This document shows positions 51,953 to 60,955 of a DNA stretch of 64,000 bases, piece after piece (the first letter of the stretch is position 1; every line of letters begins with the position of its first letter). The notes below the pieces were generated by a model. It was not told the DNA's origin. It saw nothing but the letters and a program-made list of their open reading frames with translations, and made no database searches. This DNA is from Stakelama flava (GTDB taxonomy: Bacteria; Pseudomonadota; Alphaproteobacteria; Sphingomonadales; Sphingomonadaceae), in the NCBI RefSeq assembly GCF_019351405.1, contig NZ_JAHWZX010000011.1, positions 1 to 64,000 on the forward strand, in the 5' to 3' direction. Position numbers and translations under genes: made by a program.

Positions 51953-53545
51953 ATGCAAGGACGCGATATAAAGCGGGGATGGCAACGGCGTGACCTGATC
52001 GGCGGCGTCGCCGGCATAGGAGCGGTTGCCGCCATTCCCCAACTGGCAAAGGCCTCGGACGACCCGACGGTCGATGCACCGACGGGGCGGTATCGGGGAA
52101 CGCGGGAAAGTGGGCTGAGCGTCTTTCGCGGCATCCGCTATGGTCAGGATACGAGCGGCAGACGATTTCAGGCGCCGCTTGCGCCCGCTCCGACGCGCGA
52201 CGTGCAGCAGGCGACCCGCTTCGCCGCCTCCTGTCCGCAGGCGGGCGATCATTATGCGGACCAGAGCGAGGACTGCCTGTTCCTCAATATCTGGACGCCA
52301 GGCGCAGATCCGCGCGCGAAGCGGCCGGTATTGCTCTACATCCATGGCGGCGCCTATTCCTCTGGCAGCGTCGTCGATCCATTGAATTATGGCGACCGGC
52401 TGGCCGCGCATGGCGATGCGGTGGTGGTTACGGTGAACCACCGGCTCAATGCGCTTGGCTATCTGTACCTCGCCCGGCTCGATCCGCGTTTTGCGGACAG
52501 CGGCAATGTCGGTCAGCTCGACCTGATCCTCGCGCTCAAATGGGTGCGCGCCAATATCGCGGCATTCGGTGGAGATCCCGATCGAGTCCTTGCGTTCGGC
52601 CAGTCGGGCGGCGGTGCGAAGATCGCAACGATGATGGGTATGCCCGCCGCAAAGGGGCTATTCCAGCGGGCGGCTACGATGAGCGGGCAGCAGGTGACGG
52701 CCTCCGGCCCGCTCAACGCCAGCGAACGAACGAGCGCCTATCTCGACGCTGTCGGTGTGAACCGCGACCATCTGTCACCGCTGTTGTCGATGCCGGTGGA
52801 AAAGCTGATGTCCGGTCTGGACGCGGTCGATCCGGTGCTTGGCGGTCATGTGTATTTTGGTCCGGTGCTCGATATGAAATGGCTGACGCGCCATCCTTTC
52901 TGGCCCGACGCGAACCCGCAATCCAACGCCATGCCAATGATTTTGGGCAATACGCATGACGAAACCCGTGCATTCATTCCGCCGGGGAGCGAAGCGGTTC
53001 GCGGCCTTACCTGGGACAATTTGCCGCAGCGGATGGCGCCGCAGCTGCGTATCGACATTCTGCCTGAATGGGTGGTGGCGCAATATCGCGAGCATTTTCC
53101 GCAAATGACGCCGACCGAGGTTTTTTATGCCGCAACGACGGCGGGTCGAAGTTGGCGCGGTCAGGTTATCGAGGCGGAGGCCAGGGCGCGGGCGGATACA
53201 CCGACCTGGGTATACCAGCTGAATTTTGCCTCGCCTGTCGAACCGGAACGCGGGGCGCCGCACGCCCTGGATATTCCATTGGTCTTTGGCACGCTTGACG
53301 CGGCCGGTTCGATCACCGGCACGGGGGCGGCGGCACAACGCGTCAGCCGCCAGATGATGGACGCTTTTTTGGCATGCGCGCGTAGCGGCGATCCCAATCA
53401 TGCGGGGCTTGGCACCTGGGCGCGATATAGCGTGCAGCGGCGCGAAACCATGGTCTTCGATACGCGATCCGGGTTGGCGGACGATCCGCGCCGGTGGCAG
53501 CGCGAACTGTTTGCGCGGGTCCCCTATATCCAACCGGGAAGCTGA
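51953..53545 (+). CDS. Exported type B carboxylesterase
   Basis: The 530-residue alpha/beta hydrolase is of the carboxylesterase B family: SEDCLFLNIWTPG near residue 105, nucleophile S218 in FGQSGGGAKIA, and an acid and His region later (GNTHDETRAF, APHALDIPLVFGTL). The N-terminus has a twin-arginine-like sequence (WQRRDLIGGVAGIGAVAAIP). In this locus it may remove methyl, acetyl or feruloyl esters from pectin before lyase attack; the family alone does not fix the substrate. Confidence 0.88.
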   Translation: MQGRDIKRGWQRRDLIGGVAGIGAVAAIPQLAKASDDPTVDAPTGRYRGTRESGLSVFRGIRYGQDTSGRRFQAPLAPAPTRDVQQATRFAASCPQAGDHYADQSEDCLFLNIWTPGADPRAKRPVLLYIHGGAYSSGSVVDPLNYGDRLAAHGDAVVVTVNHRLNALGYLYLARLDPRFADSGNVGQLDLILALKWVRANIAAFGGDPDRVLAFGQSGGGAKIATMMGMPAAKGLFQRAATMSGQQVTASGPLNASERTSAYLDAVGVNRDHLSPLLSMPVEKLMSGLDAVDPVLGGHVYFGPVLDMKWLTRHPFWPDANPQSNAMPMILGNTHDETRAFIPPGSEAVRGLTWDNLPQRMAPQLRIDILPEWVVAQYREHFPQMTPTEVFYAATTAGRSWRGQVIEAEARARADTPTWVYQLNFASPVEPERGAPHALDIPLVFGTLDAAGSITGTGAAAQRVSRQMMDAFLACARSGDPNHAGLGTWARYSVQRRETMVFDTRSGLADDPRRWQRELFARVPYIQPGS

Positions 53546-53604
53546 ACAAAGTCACATTGCGAAATACGCTTCTTGACAAGCAAAAAATGACTGCGCAGTG
53601 TTTA

Positions 53605-53618
53605 TGACACCGGTTACT
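53605..53618. promoter_or_regulatory. Pectin-regulon operator, copy D
   Basis: TGACACCGGTTACT lies 60 bases beyond the esterase stop and 212 bases before the TonB receptor start. It differs from copies A and C at the last base only. Confidence 0.7.
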
Positions 53619-53765
53619 TAGAGCGCCAACGAGGGAGCGCTGCGGCCGGAAGAAAGAATAAAAGTCGCCAAAAAGGCGGCGGTACAGGAGAGGAGAATTG
53701 GCCGAATCGCGAAGGTTCGATCCCAATCTCCCGATATTCGCATCGGGTCGCGCCACGTGGCCCAT

Positions 53766-53779
53766 AAAAACCGGTGTCA
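53766..53779. promoter_or_regulatory. Pectin-regulon operator, copy E
   Basis: AAAAACCGGTGTCA (reverse complement TGACACCGGTTTTT) lies 51 bases before the TonB receptor start, 161 bases from copy D. Two sites at this spacing could allow DNA looping. Confidence 0.6.
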
Positions 53780-53829
53780 TGCCGGGAGGAGCGTCGCGTC
53801 AATGACGGGTCGCCACAGGGAGATGGAAC

Positions 53830-56646
53830 ATGCGGGGTTCACGAATTTCGGGTGAAGTAAAACCGATGACGGCGAAACTGCTTTGCGCCGCGTCGTGCAT
53901 GGTGCTCGCCATCGGCAGCGCACAGGCTCAGGCTCAGGACGAAGGCGATCAGGAGAGCGTAAATCCCGGCGCGCCCGCACCCTATCAGCAAAATAACGGT
54001 CCTACCGTGGGCGACCTTTCGCAGAGCGAGGATATCGTGGTCACCGGATATCGCGCCTCGCTGGCCGCGGCGCTCAACCTGAAACGCGAATCGACCTCGG
54101 CGGTGGACGCGATCGTTGCGGAGGATATCGCCAAATTTCCCGATCAAAACCTGGCTGAATCGCTGCAGCGAATCCCCGGCATCGCGATCGAACGCGACGC
54201 GGGCGAAGGTCGCGCGATCACCGTACGGGGGTTGGGGGCGCAATTCACCCGGGTCCGGGTCAATGGCATGGAAACCATTGCGACATCCACCGACGGCGCG
54301 TCGGCCAATCAGGACCGCGCGTTCGATTTCAACATTTTCGCTTCCGAACTTTTCTCCTCGATCGTGGTCCATAAAACCGCCGAAGCGGCGCTGGACGAAG
54401 GCTCGCTGGGCGCGGTGGTCGATCTCAATACCGGCAATCCGCTCGCCTATGGCGCCGGGGTAACGCTGACAGCAAATGCGCAGGCGCGTTATAATGATCT
54501 CAACGACAATTTCGGGCCGCGTCTGGCGGGGCTGCTGGGGTGGGTGAACAGCGACGAAACCTTCGGCGTGTCGGCGTCGGTCGCCTATTCGAAATACAAG
54601 ACGGCCGAACTTGGCAATAACTCGGTACGTTGGGCGCAGGCGGATTTCGCGTCCGTCAACGGCGTTGATTGCGGTGCAAATCCGGACGATTCAGGATGTG
54701 CAGAGGTGTCGGACGCCTTTCACCCCCGTATTCCGCGCTACGGACTTGTTTCGCACGACAGGGAGCGGCTGGGCGCAACGGCTTCGCTCCAGTGGAAGCC
54801 CGGCGAGCGGACTACAATTGCGATCGACGGACTGTTCTCCGACTTTAAGGAGGAGCGCGACGAACATTGGGGCGAGGTTCTGCTGCGCAGCAATGAAGGC
54901 GGCATCGACGTTTCCAATTACACGGTCGACGGCGACAACAACATGATTTCGGCCGATCTCGACAATGTCTACGTCCGGACCGAGCGATACCACCGGGAAA
55001 GCGAGACGAAATTCTATCAGATTTCGGGCAAGATCGATCAACAGTTCACCGACGCGTTCAGCGCGACACTGCGCGGCGGGTTTTCCCGTTCGGATGCCGA
55101 TATCCCGGTCGAAACATCGCTGATGTTCGATAATCGCGATGCGACCGGCTATAGCTATGATTACAGTGATATGAAGTCGCCGCTGCTCACTTTCGGGTCG
55201 GAGATAGAGGATCCTTCAGCGTTTCAGCTTGCCGAATTTCGCGATCGTCCGTCTTCGACGAAGAACAAGTTCCGCGCCGGCGCGCTCGACCTGAAATGGG
55301 AAGTTACCGACGGTTTCACGCTTTCGGGCGGTCCATTCTATCGGCGCTATGATTTCGACACGATCGGTTATCGGCGCGACAGCACCTATTGCGCCGCCTA
55401 TGACTGTGCTGACGGCCAATATGGCGCGCCGGTGACGGACGCGCTGTCCGATATCTTCCACCTCGGAAGTGCGGGGCAGCCCTCAGGCAACACCAATGCC
55501 TGGGTGGAGCCCGATCTCGATGCGGTTACCGACTATCTTGATCTGTACGGCCGCGAAGCAACGCTGAACGAAGGCGACAGACGCTCGGTAACCGAAGAGG
55601 CCAGCGGCGGATGGTTCCAGGTCGATTATGAAACGCGGCTTTTGGGGCTTCGTATCACTGGTAATGCAGGCGTGCGGTACGCCAATACCGATCAGGCATC
55701 GCAAGGCTATGTCAGCGGCGAATATGTGAAGGTGAAGCGCAGCTATGACGACTGGCTGCCCGCGATGAATATCAATTTTCATCCCACCGACAATCTGATC
55801 ATCCGCGGTGCGGTGGCGAAAGTGATGACCCGGCCCTCGCTTGGATCGCTCACCCCGGGTGGATCGGTCGATGAATTCAACTTCGCGATTTCATCGGGCA
55901 ATCCGTTTATCGATCCGTATCGCGCCACCAACTATGACGCCGCGATCGAATGGTATTTCGCGCCCGGCGCGATCGCCTCCGTGGCCGTGTTCAAAAAAGA
56001 TATTGTCAGCTTCCCGCTCTCCAGCACCAGGGAAGGGACCTATGCGTCCAGCGGGTTGCCGACCTCTATTCTGACCCCCGGCACGCCGGTATATGATCAT
56101 GTCGTCAACGGTGCAGAGCCTGATCGCCTGTTCGAATTCCGCACGACCGTCAACGGCCCCGGCGCTTCGCTGAAAGGTGTCGAGATCGGCCTCAACCTGC
56201 CGTTTTCGGTCTTTTCCGATGCACTCCGCAATTTTGGCGTGTTGGGCAATGTGACGCTGGTCGACAGTGATGTTGACTACACTTTCAACATCGATGGCGA
56301 CGAAATTGTATATACCCGCCCGCTGCTGGGCCTTTCGAAACGTTCGGCGAACGGAACGATCTATTACGACGATGGCAGTTTTTCGGTGCGCGTATCGGGC
56401 GCCTATCGCAGCGGATATCTGACCAGCACCAGCGGTAACGACAATATCTTCGAAGGCTATGGCGCCTCATTCAATCTCGATGCTTCGATCCGCTACACGG
56501 TCAACGATCATATCGAGCTTACGCTGGACGGGACGAACCTGACCGATGATTATCGCTACCGCTTCACGGATGATTTCGCGCGCCGCAATTACGAAAATAA
56601 TCATTTCGGCCGCGTGATCATGGCGGGCGTTCGCTTCAAACTGTGA
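53830..56646 (+). CDS. TonB-dependent outer-membrane receptor for pectin oligosaccharides
   Basis: The 938-residue protein has a signal peptide (AASCMVLAIGSAQAQAQ), then a TonB-box-like segment (EDIVVTGYRASLAAALNLKR), a plug domain (NLAESLQRIPGIAIERDAGE, ITVRGLGAQFTRVRVNGMET) and a 22-strand-type barrel ending in a C-terminal Phe-x-Leu-like end (VIMAGVRFKL). It belongs to the large sphingomonad/xanthomonad carbohydrate receptor group. Its place before GH43 and after two operators suggests uptake of oligogalacturonides or arabino-oligosaccharides. GGGAGATGGAAC precedes the ATG. Confidence 0.93.
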   Translation: MRGSRISGEVKPMTAKLLCAASCMVLAIGSAQAQAQDEGDQESVNPGAPAPYQQNNGPTVGDLSQSEDIVVTGYRASLAAALNLKRESTSAVDAIVAEDIAKFPDQNLAESLQRIPGIAIERDAGEGRAITVRGLGAQFTRVRVNGMETIATSTDGASANQDRAFDFNIFASELFSSIVVHKTAEAALDEGSLGAVVDLNTGNPLAYGAGVTLTANAQARYNDLNDNFGPRLAGLLGWVNSDETFGVSASVAYSKYKTAELGNNSVRWAQADFASVNGVDCGANPDDSGCAEVSDAFHPRIPRYGLVSHDRERLGATASLQWKPGERTTIAIDGLFSDFKEERDEHWGEVLLRSNEGGIDVSNYTVDGDNNMISADLDNVYVRTERYHRESETKFYQISGKIDQQFTDAFSATLRGGFSRSDADIPVETSLMFDNRDATGYSYDYSDMKSPLLTFGSEIEDPSAFQLAEFRDRPSSTKNKFRAGALDLKWEVTDGFTLSGGPFYRRYDFDTIGYRRDSTYCAAYDCADGQYGAPVTDALSDIFHLGSAGQPSGNTNAWVEPDLDAVTDYLDLYGREATLNEGDRRSVTEEASGGWFQVDYETRLLGLRITGNAGVRYANTDQASQGYVSGEYVKVKRSYDDWLPAMNINFHPTDNLIIRGAVAKVMTRPSLGSLTPGGSVDEFNFAISSGNPFIDPYRATNYDAAIEWYFAPGAIASVAVFKKDIVSFPLSSTREGTYASSGLPTSILTPGTPVYDHVVNGAEPDRLFEFRTTVNGPGASLKGVEIGLNLPFSVFSDALRNFGVLGNVTLVDSDVDYTFNIDGDEIVYTRPLLGLSKRSANGTIYYDDGSFSVRVSGAYRSGYLTSTSGNDNIFEGYGASFNLDASIRYTVNDHIELTLDGTNLTDDYRYRFTDDFARRNYENNHFGRVIMAGVRFKL

Positions 56647-56728
56647 GCGGACGGGCTCCCAGACGCTTCCCCGAACTGGCCGACGCGTGACCTGTCCCGC
56701 GTCGGCACCGTTTTTTGATCAAGGGGCA

Positions 56729-58351
56729 ATGATGTTTGATCGACGCAATACGCTAAAATCAATCGGCTTTGCGGGCTGCTTGTCCTTCACACCCGGCAGG
56801 GCGTGGGCCCAAGGGTCGCGTGCTACCGCTTCGCTGGATCCGTATGCCGACATGCAGTGGGGGCATGGCTTCGAAGGCCAGCGCAAGGCCGATCTGGGCA
56901 ACGGAATGTTCCTCAATCCGGTTTTCGCCGGCGATCATCCCGATCCGACGATACTTCGCGACGGAGACGATTATTATCTGACCTTTTCCAGCTTCGATGC
57001 CTATCCGGGGATCGTCATCTGGCACAGCCGTGATCTGGTTAACTGGCGTCCTGTTACCGCGGCGCTTGCAACCCCAATCGGATCAGTCTGGGCGCCGGAA
57101 CTGGTCAAGCATGACGGCCGGTATTTCGTTTATATTCCTGCGCGCAGCCGGACCAAGAAATCGATTTACGTTATCCATTCCGACCGGATCGAAGGTCCAT
57201 GGTCGGCACCCATTGATCTGAATTTGCCCGATCATATCGATCCCGGTCATGCGGTGGGGGAGGATGGCGCACGCTATCTTTTTCTGTCGGGCGGTGACCG
57301 GGTGAAGCTGACGCCCGACGGCCTGGCAAAGGCGGGGCCGGTCGAGCATGTCTACGACCCGTGGCATTATCCTGAAAACTGGGTGGTCGAAACCTTTGCG
57401 CCGGAGGGGCCGAAGATAACCCGCCACGGCAAATATTATTACATGACGCTTGCCGTCGGGGGGACGGCGGGGCCGCCCACCGGGCACATGGTCGTGATGG
57501 CCCGGTCCCGATCGATCGACGGACCTTGGGAGAATGATCCCGATAATCCGGTAATCAAAACGATGTCGGCGCGCGAAAAATGGTGGTCACGCGGACACGC
57601 AACACCATTTGAAGGGCCGGGCGGCCAGTGGTGGATGATCTATCACGGCTATGAAAACGGCTATTGGACGCTGGGACGGCAGGCGTTGCTGCAGCCGTTC
57701 GAATGGAACGCCAATGGCTGGGCACGCCCGGTCGGCGGCGATCTGTCCGAGCCGCTGAAGAAACCGGTTGATCTTGGTACGCTGCCCAGCGGTATGCCGC
57801 TCAGCGACGATTTTTCGACCGACCGGTTCGGCATTCAATGGTCCTTCTACGATCCCGGACGGAATGAAAAAACGCGCGTGCGTCGGATGGATAGCGTGAT
57901 GCATGTTCGCGGCAAGGGGACAAGCCCGTCGGACTGTTCGCCGATCACCTGCATCTGCGGCGATCATCGCTACCGTATCGAAGTTGATATCGAAGTCGAT
58001 TCGGGTGCCGAGGGGGGGCTGCTGCTGTTTTACAGCCGCCGACTTTATGCGGGACTTGGCCTCAACGCCAAGGGGTTGGTGATGCACCGCTATGGTCTTC
58101 AACGGCAATCGGGAAAACCGCCGGCAATCCGAAACCGGATGCGGGTGGCAATCGAAAACGACCGCAATATCGTCACCATGTATACCAGTGCCGATGGCGG
58201 GAAAATCTGGGAAAAGTTCGACGTCCAGATGGAGGTTTCTGGCTATAACCACAACACGGCCTATGATTTCCTCAGCCTTCGTCCCGGCCTGTATTCGGCG
58301 GGGAAGGGGGAAGTGCGTTTTTCCCGCTTCACCTATCGGGCGATGACATGA
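56729..58351 (+). CDS. Exported glycoside hydrolase family 43 protein
   Basis: The 540-residue protein has a five-bladed propeller domain with the GH43 motifs FAGDHPDPTILRDGDDYYLT (general base Asp), GSVWAPELVKHDGRYFVYIP, HIDPGHAVGEDGARYLFLSG and WVVETFAPEGPKITRHGKYY (catalytic Glu). A C-terminal beta-sandwich of the GH43_C2 kind follows. It begins with a twin-arginine-like leader (FDRRNTLKSIGFAGCLS). GH43 enzymes remove arabinose or xylose; here arabinan or arabinogalactan side chains of pectin are likely. ATG 56729 has AAGGGGC upstream. Confidence 0.9.
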   Translation: MMFDRRNTLKSIGFAGCLSFTPGRAWAQGSRATASLDPYADMQWGHGFEGQRKADLGNGMFLNPVFAGDHPDPTILRDGDDYYLTFSSFDAYPGIVIWHSRDLVNWRPVTAALATPIGSVWAPELVKHDGRYFVYIPARSRTKKSIYVIHSDRIEGPWSAPIDLNLPDHIDPGHAVGEDGARYLFLSGGDRVKLTPDGLAKAGPVEHVYDPWHYPENWVVETFAPEGPKITRHGKYYYMTLAVGGTAGPPTGHMVVMARSRSIDGPWENDPDNPVIKTMSAREKWWSRGHATPFEGPGGQWWMIYHGYENGYWTLGRQALLQPFEWNANGWARPVGGDLSEPLKKPVDLGTLPSGMPLSDDFSTDRFGIQWSFYDPGRNEKTRVRRMDSVMHVRGKGTSPSDCSPITCICGDHRYRIEVDIEVDSGAEGGLLLFYSRRLYAGLGLNAKGLVMHRYGLQRQSGKPPAIRNRMRVAIENDRNIVTMYTSADGGKIWEKFDVQMEVSGYNHNTAYDFLSLRPGLYSAGKGEVRFSRFTYRAMT

Positions 58352-59352
58352 TCGACCGCCGCACCGCGCTGATCGGGTCGCTTGCCGCCGCCGGAATGGC
58401 CAGTTCCACGCGGGTCATGGGGCAAACCGCGCCGCCGCATAATGTCGGCGACCGCGTTCCGGCATGGCCGCAGCCGGTCGAAACGATTGACCTCTGGCCG
58501 GGTGGCGCGCCGGGCATGCCGGACAATATGCCTGCCGAAAGCGTTGTCGAGCGAAGCACGGACGGCGCGATCAATGATCGTGCGGTGGACAATATCGCCG
58601 TGCCGCGCATGGCGGTGTTCAAGCCATGGCGGCCCAATGGAGCGTCGATGCTCATCATGCCCGGTGGCGGTTATGTTCACGTCGTCATCGACCGGGAAGG
58701 CTATGAAATGGCACAGTGGCTTGCCGAACGGGGGTTTACCTGCTTCGTGCTGTTCTATCGCCTGCCGGATCAGGGATGGGCGGCGGGGCCGGATGTCGCG
58801 CTTTCCGATGCGCAGCGCGCGATCCGGCTGATCCGTCAGCGCGCGGGCGATTACGCGCTCGATCCGGCGCGCGTGTGCGCCATGGGATTTTCGGCCGGAG
58901 GGCATTTGTGCGCCGATCTTGCCGCGCGGTTCGACGCCGCAACCTATGACGGGGTGGATGGTGCCGACAAACTGTCTGCCCGCCCGCTCATCGCCGCGCC
59001 CTTATACCCGGTCATGACCATGCAGCGGCCCTGGGCGCATGAAGGATCGCGTACCGCGCTGATCGGCAAGGACGCCGGACCGGCGCTGGAAGCCGCGCAT
59101 TCGCCCGATCGAAATGTGAAGGAAAATACGCCGCCCTGTTTTCTGTGCCATGCCGAGGACGATCCTTCCGTGCCGGTCGAAAACACGCTGTTGTTCCGCG
59201 CTGCGCTGAAAGCGAAGGGAGTGCCGGTTGAAACGCATCTGTTCGAGTATGGCGGCCACGGTTTTGCCATGCGCCGGGTAATCGGAAAGCCGGCCGGACG
59301 CTGGCCGGAACTGCTCCTCAATTGGGCGCGAACCCATGAAGTGCTGATATGA
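58348..59352 (+). CDS. Exported alpha/beta hydrolase, carbohydrate esterase-like
   Basis: The 334-residue protein has a Tat-like leader (IDRRTALIGSLAAAGMAS). Nucleophile S182 is in GFSAGGHLCAD, Asp in LCHAEDDPSVPVENTL and His in YGGHGFAMRR; IMPGGGYVHVVIDREGYEMA is the oxyanion region. The fold resembles BD-FAE/acetylxylan esterases, so acetyl or acyl groups on pectin or hemicellulose are likely targets. It overlaps GH43 by 4 bases (ATGA). Confidence 0.88.
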   Translation: MIDRRTALIGSLAAAGMASSTRVMGQTAPPHNVGDRVPAWPQPVETIDLWPGGAPGMPDNMPAESVVERSTDGAINDRAVDNIAVPRMAVFKPWRPNGASMLIMPGGGYVHVVIDREGYEMAQWLAERGFTCFVLFYRLPDQGWAAGPDVALSDAQRAIRLIRQRAGDYALDPARVCAMGFSAGGHLCADLAARFDAATYDGVDGADKLSARPLIAAPLYPVMTMQRPWAHEGSRTALIGKDAGPALEAAHSPDRNVKENTPPCFLCHAEDDPSVPVENTLLFRAALKAKGVPVETHLFEYGGHGFAMRRVIGKPAGRWPELLLNWARTHEVLI

Positions 59353-60884
59353 TCGGCCAATTCGGTTTTTCGCGGCGCACGCTGCTGGGTTCGGCGGTCG
59401 TGCTGACGGCGCTGCCCGGCCTTGCCGCATCTGGTGCGGTAACGCGCGATGCCGCGTTGGTTGCGCTGCTCGACGACATCGCACGATCGAATGATCCGGC
59501 GCGGGGAATGGATGCGCTGCGTGCGTTCGACCCCAAAGGGCTTTCGCCCGTGCGGCGGCTTGATTTGCTGACGGTATGCGCAGGACTTGCCACCGATGCG
59601 CGGATGGTCGCGCAATGGCCATGGGCAGTGCCCGGCCACTCGCCATGGCCCGTATCGCCGCGGGCAGGCCTTTGGCGTCACGGCGGTGCAAGCAATGTTC
59701 CAAACGCGGCAGCGCAGATCGATACCGAAACCAGAAGCCTGTCGATTGCTGCGCAACATGGCGTGATCCTGGCCCATGCCGCGCTTGAAGAAACCTTGGC
59801 CGGTCTGGAAAAGGCGGCTGCGATGGCCAAAGGCGATGTGGGCCGGGCATTGCAGCGGCAGGCGGCGATGCTGGCAGCGCAGCGCGAAACGGCACCTGCA
59901 CGCGCCGGGCTGACCCATTGTCCCAGTGGTGCGAAATATTATACGCTGATGCTGGAACGTGCGCTGGGCAAGGCGATAGCGCCTGAAATGGCGCACCGTC
60001 GCGCCGAAAGTGTATCGCGGGCATTGGTGCAGCGTGCCGATACGCTGTTCCGATTGATCGGCATGGCGGACGGATCGACCGGCGAGCGTTTTCGCGAGCT
60101 GGCGCGCGATCCGCGTTACCTTTATGCAGACAGCGACGCCGGGCGCGATCGGGCGGTGGCCGACATGAACCACCGGCTTGCTCGGGTGAAGACGTGGCTT
60201 CCCACGGCTTTCGCGGACTTGCCCCCGGCAATCGACCATGTGGCCGCACGACGTATGTCCCCGGCGGACGAGGCGGCGGGGCGGGGTGGATATCGCATCG
60301 TTCCACCAGCGGACGGATCGGGCGAGGGCGGCTACTTCGTCGACCTCAGTCATATCCGGCAGCGGCCGAGCTGGACGCTGCCTTCCGTCGTGCATCATGA
60401 ATTGCTACCCGGGCACATGGTGCAGATGCCGATCGAGGCAGCGGCCGATCCGCATCCGCTTCGCCTCGATCATGCTGCTGCTTTCACCGAAGGCTGGGCA
60501 GTATATGCCGAACGCCTGATGCTGGAGGAAGGCGCTTTTGAGGGCGCTCCCCTCGCGGAACTGGGCTATATCCAATGGGCGTTGTTCCGCGTCGGGCGCG
60601 CGCTTGCCGATACGGGAATTCATCACCGCGGTTGGACTCGCGCGCAGGCGGTCGAGACGCTGCGCGATCTTCAGGGAGAGGGCGTGATCTTCGCTCCGCT
60701 GGAGGAAGACGTCGCCCGGATCGCGCTTGAACCCGCAATTCGTTCGGCCGAATTTCTGATGGCGGATTCACTGGGTTCGATGCGCGCTGATGCTGCCGAC
60801 ATCCGCGCTTTTCATTCCGCAGTGCTCGTGCCGGGATCGCTACCCCTGACGCTGGTCGAGCAGGTTACACGCGGGATCATATAG
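59349..60884 (+). CDS. DUF885 metallopeptidase-like exported protein
   Basis: The 511-residue protein has an N-terminal signal with a possible Tat motif (FSRRTLLGSAVVLTALPG). The DUF885 domain shows HELLPGH at 350-356 and the downstream FTEGWAVYAERLMLEEGAF (glutamate zinc ligand), matching the gluzincin-like HExxPGH arrangement. It would be a periplasmic zinc enzyme, perhaps a peptidase. Its start overlaps the esterase stop (ATGA), so it is made together with carbohydrate enzymes, an odd partnership. Confidence 0.85.
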   Translation: MIGQFGFSRRTLLGSAVVLTALPGLAASGAVTRDAALVALLDDIARSNDPARGMDALRAFDPKGLSPVRRLDLLTVCAGLATDARMVAQWPWAVPGHSPWPVSPRAGLWRHGGASNVPNAAAQIDTETRSLSIAAQHGVILAHAALEETLAGLEKAAAMAKGDVGRALQRQAAMLAAQRETAPARAGLTHCPSGAKYYTLMLERALGKAIAPEMAHRRAESVSRALVQRADTLFRLIGMADGSTGERFRELARDPRYLYADSDAGRDRAVADMNHRLARVKTWLPTAFADLPPAIDHVAARRMSPADEAAGRGGYRIVPPADGSGEGGYFVDLSHIRQRPSWTLPSVVHHELLPGHMVQMPIEAAADPHPLRLDHAAAFTEGWAVYAERLMLEEGAFEGAPLAELGYIQWALFRVGRALADTGIHHRGWTRAQAVETLRDLQGEGVIFAPLEEDVARIALEPAIRSAEFLMADSLGSMRADAADIRAFHSAVLVPGSLPLTLVEQVTRGII

Positions 60885-60955
60885 GCTGACGCCTTGCCGC
60901 GGCGGCGCGGGCAGGGCAGGGACGCTCTGCACAGATGGATATGGGGAGACGGGCG

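Noticed and set aside
58944..60398. 484-codon minus-strand frame, and the overlapping 59002-60306 frame
   Set aside because: Both are antisense to the alpha/beta hydrolase and DUF885 genes, which have clear motifs; no domain is visible in either.
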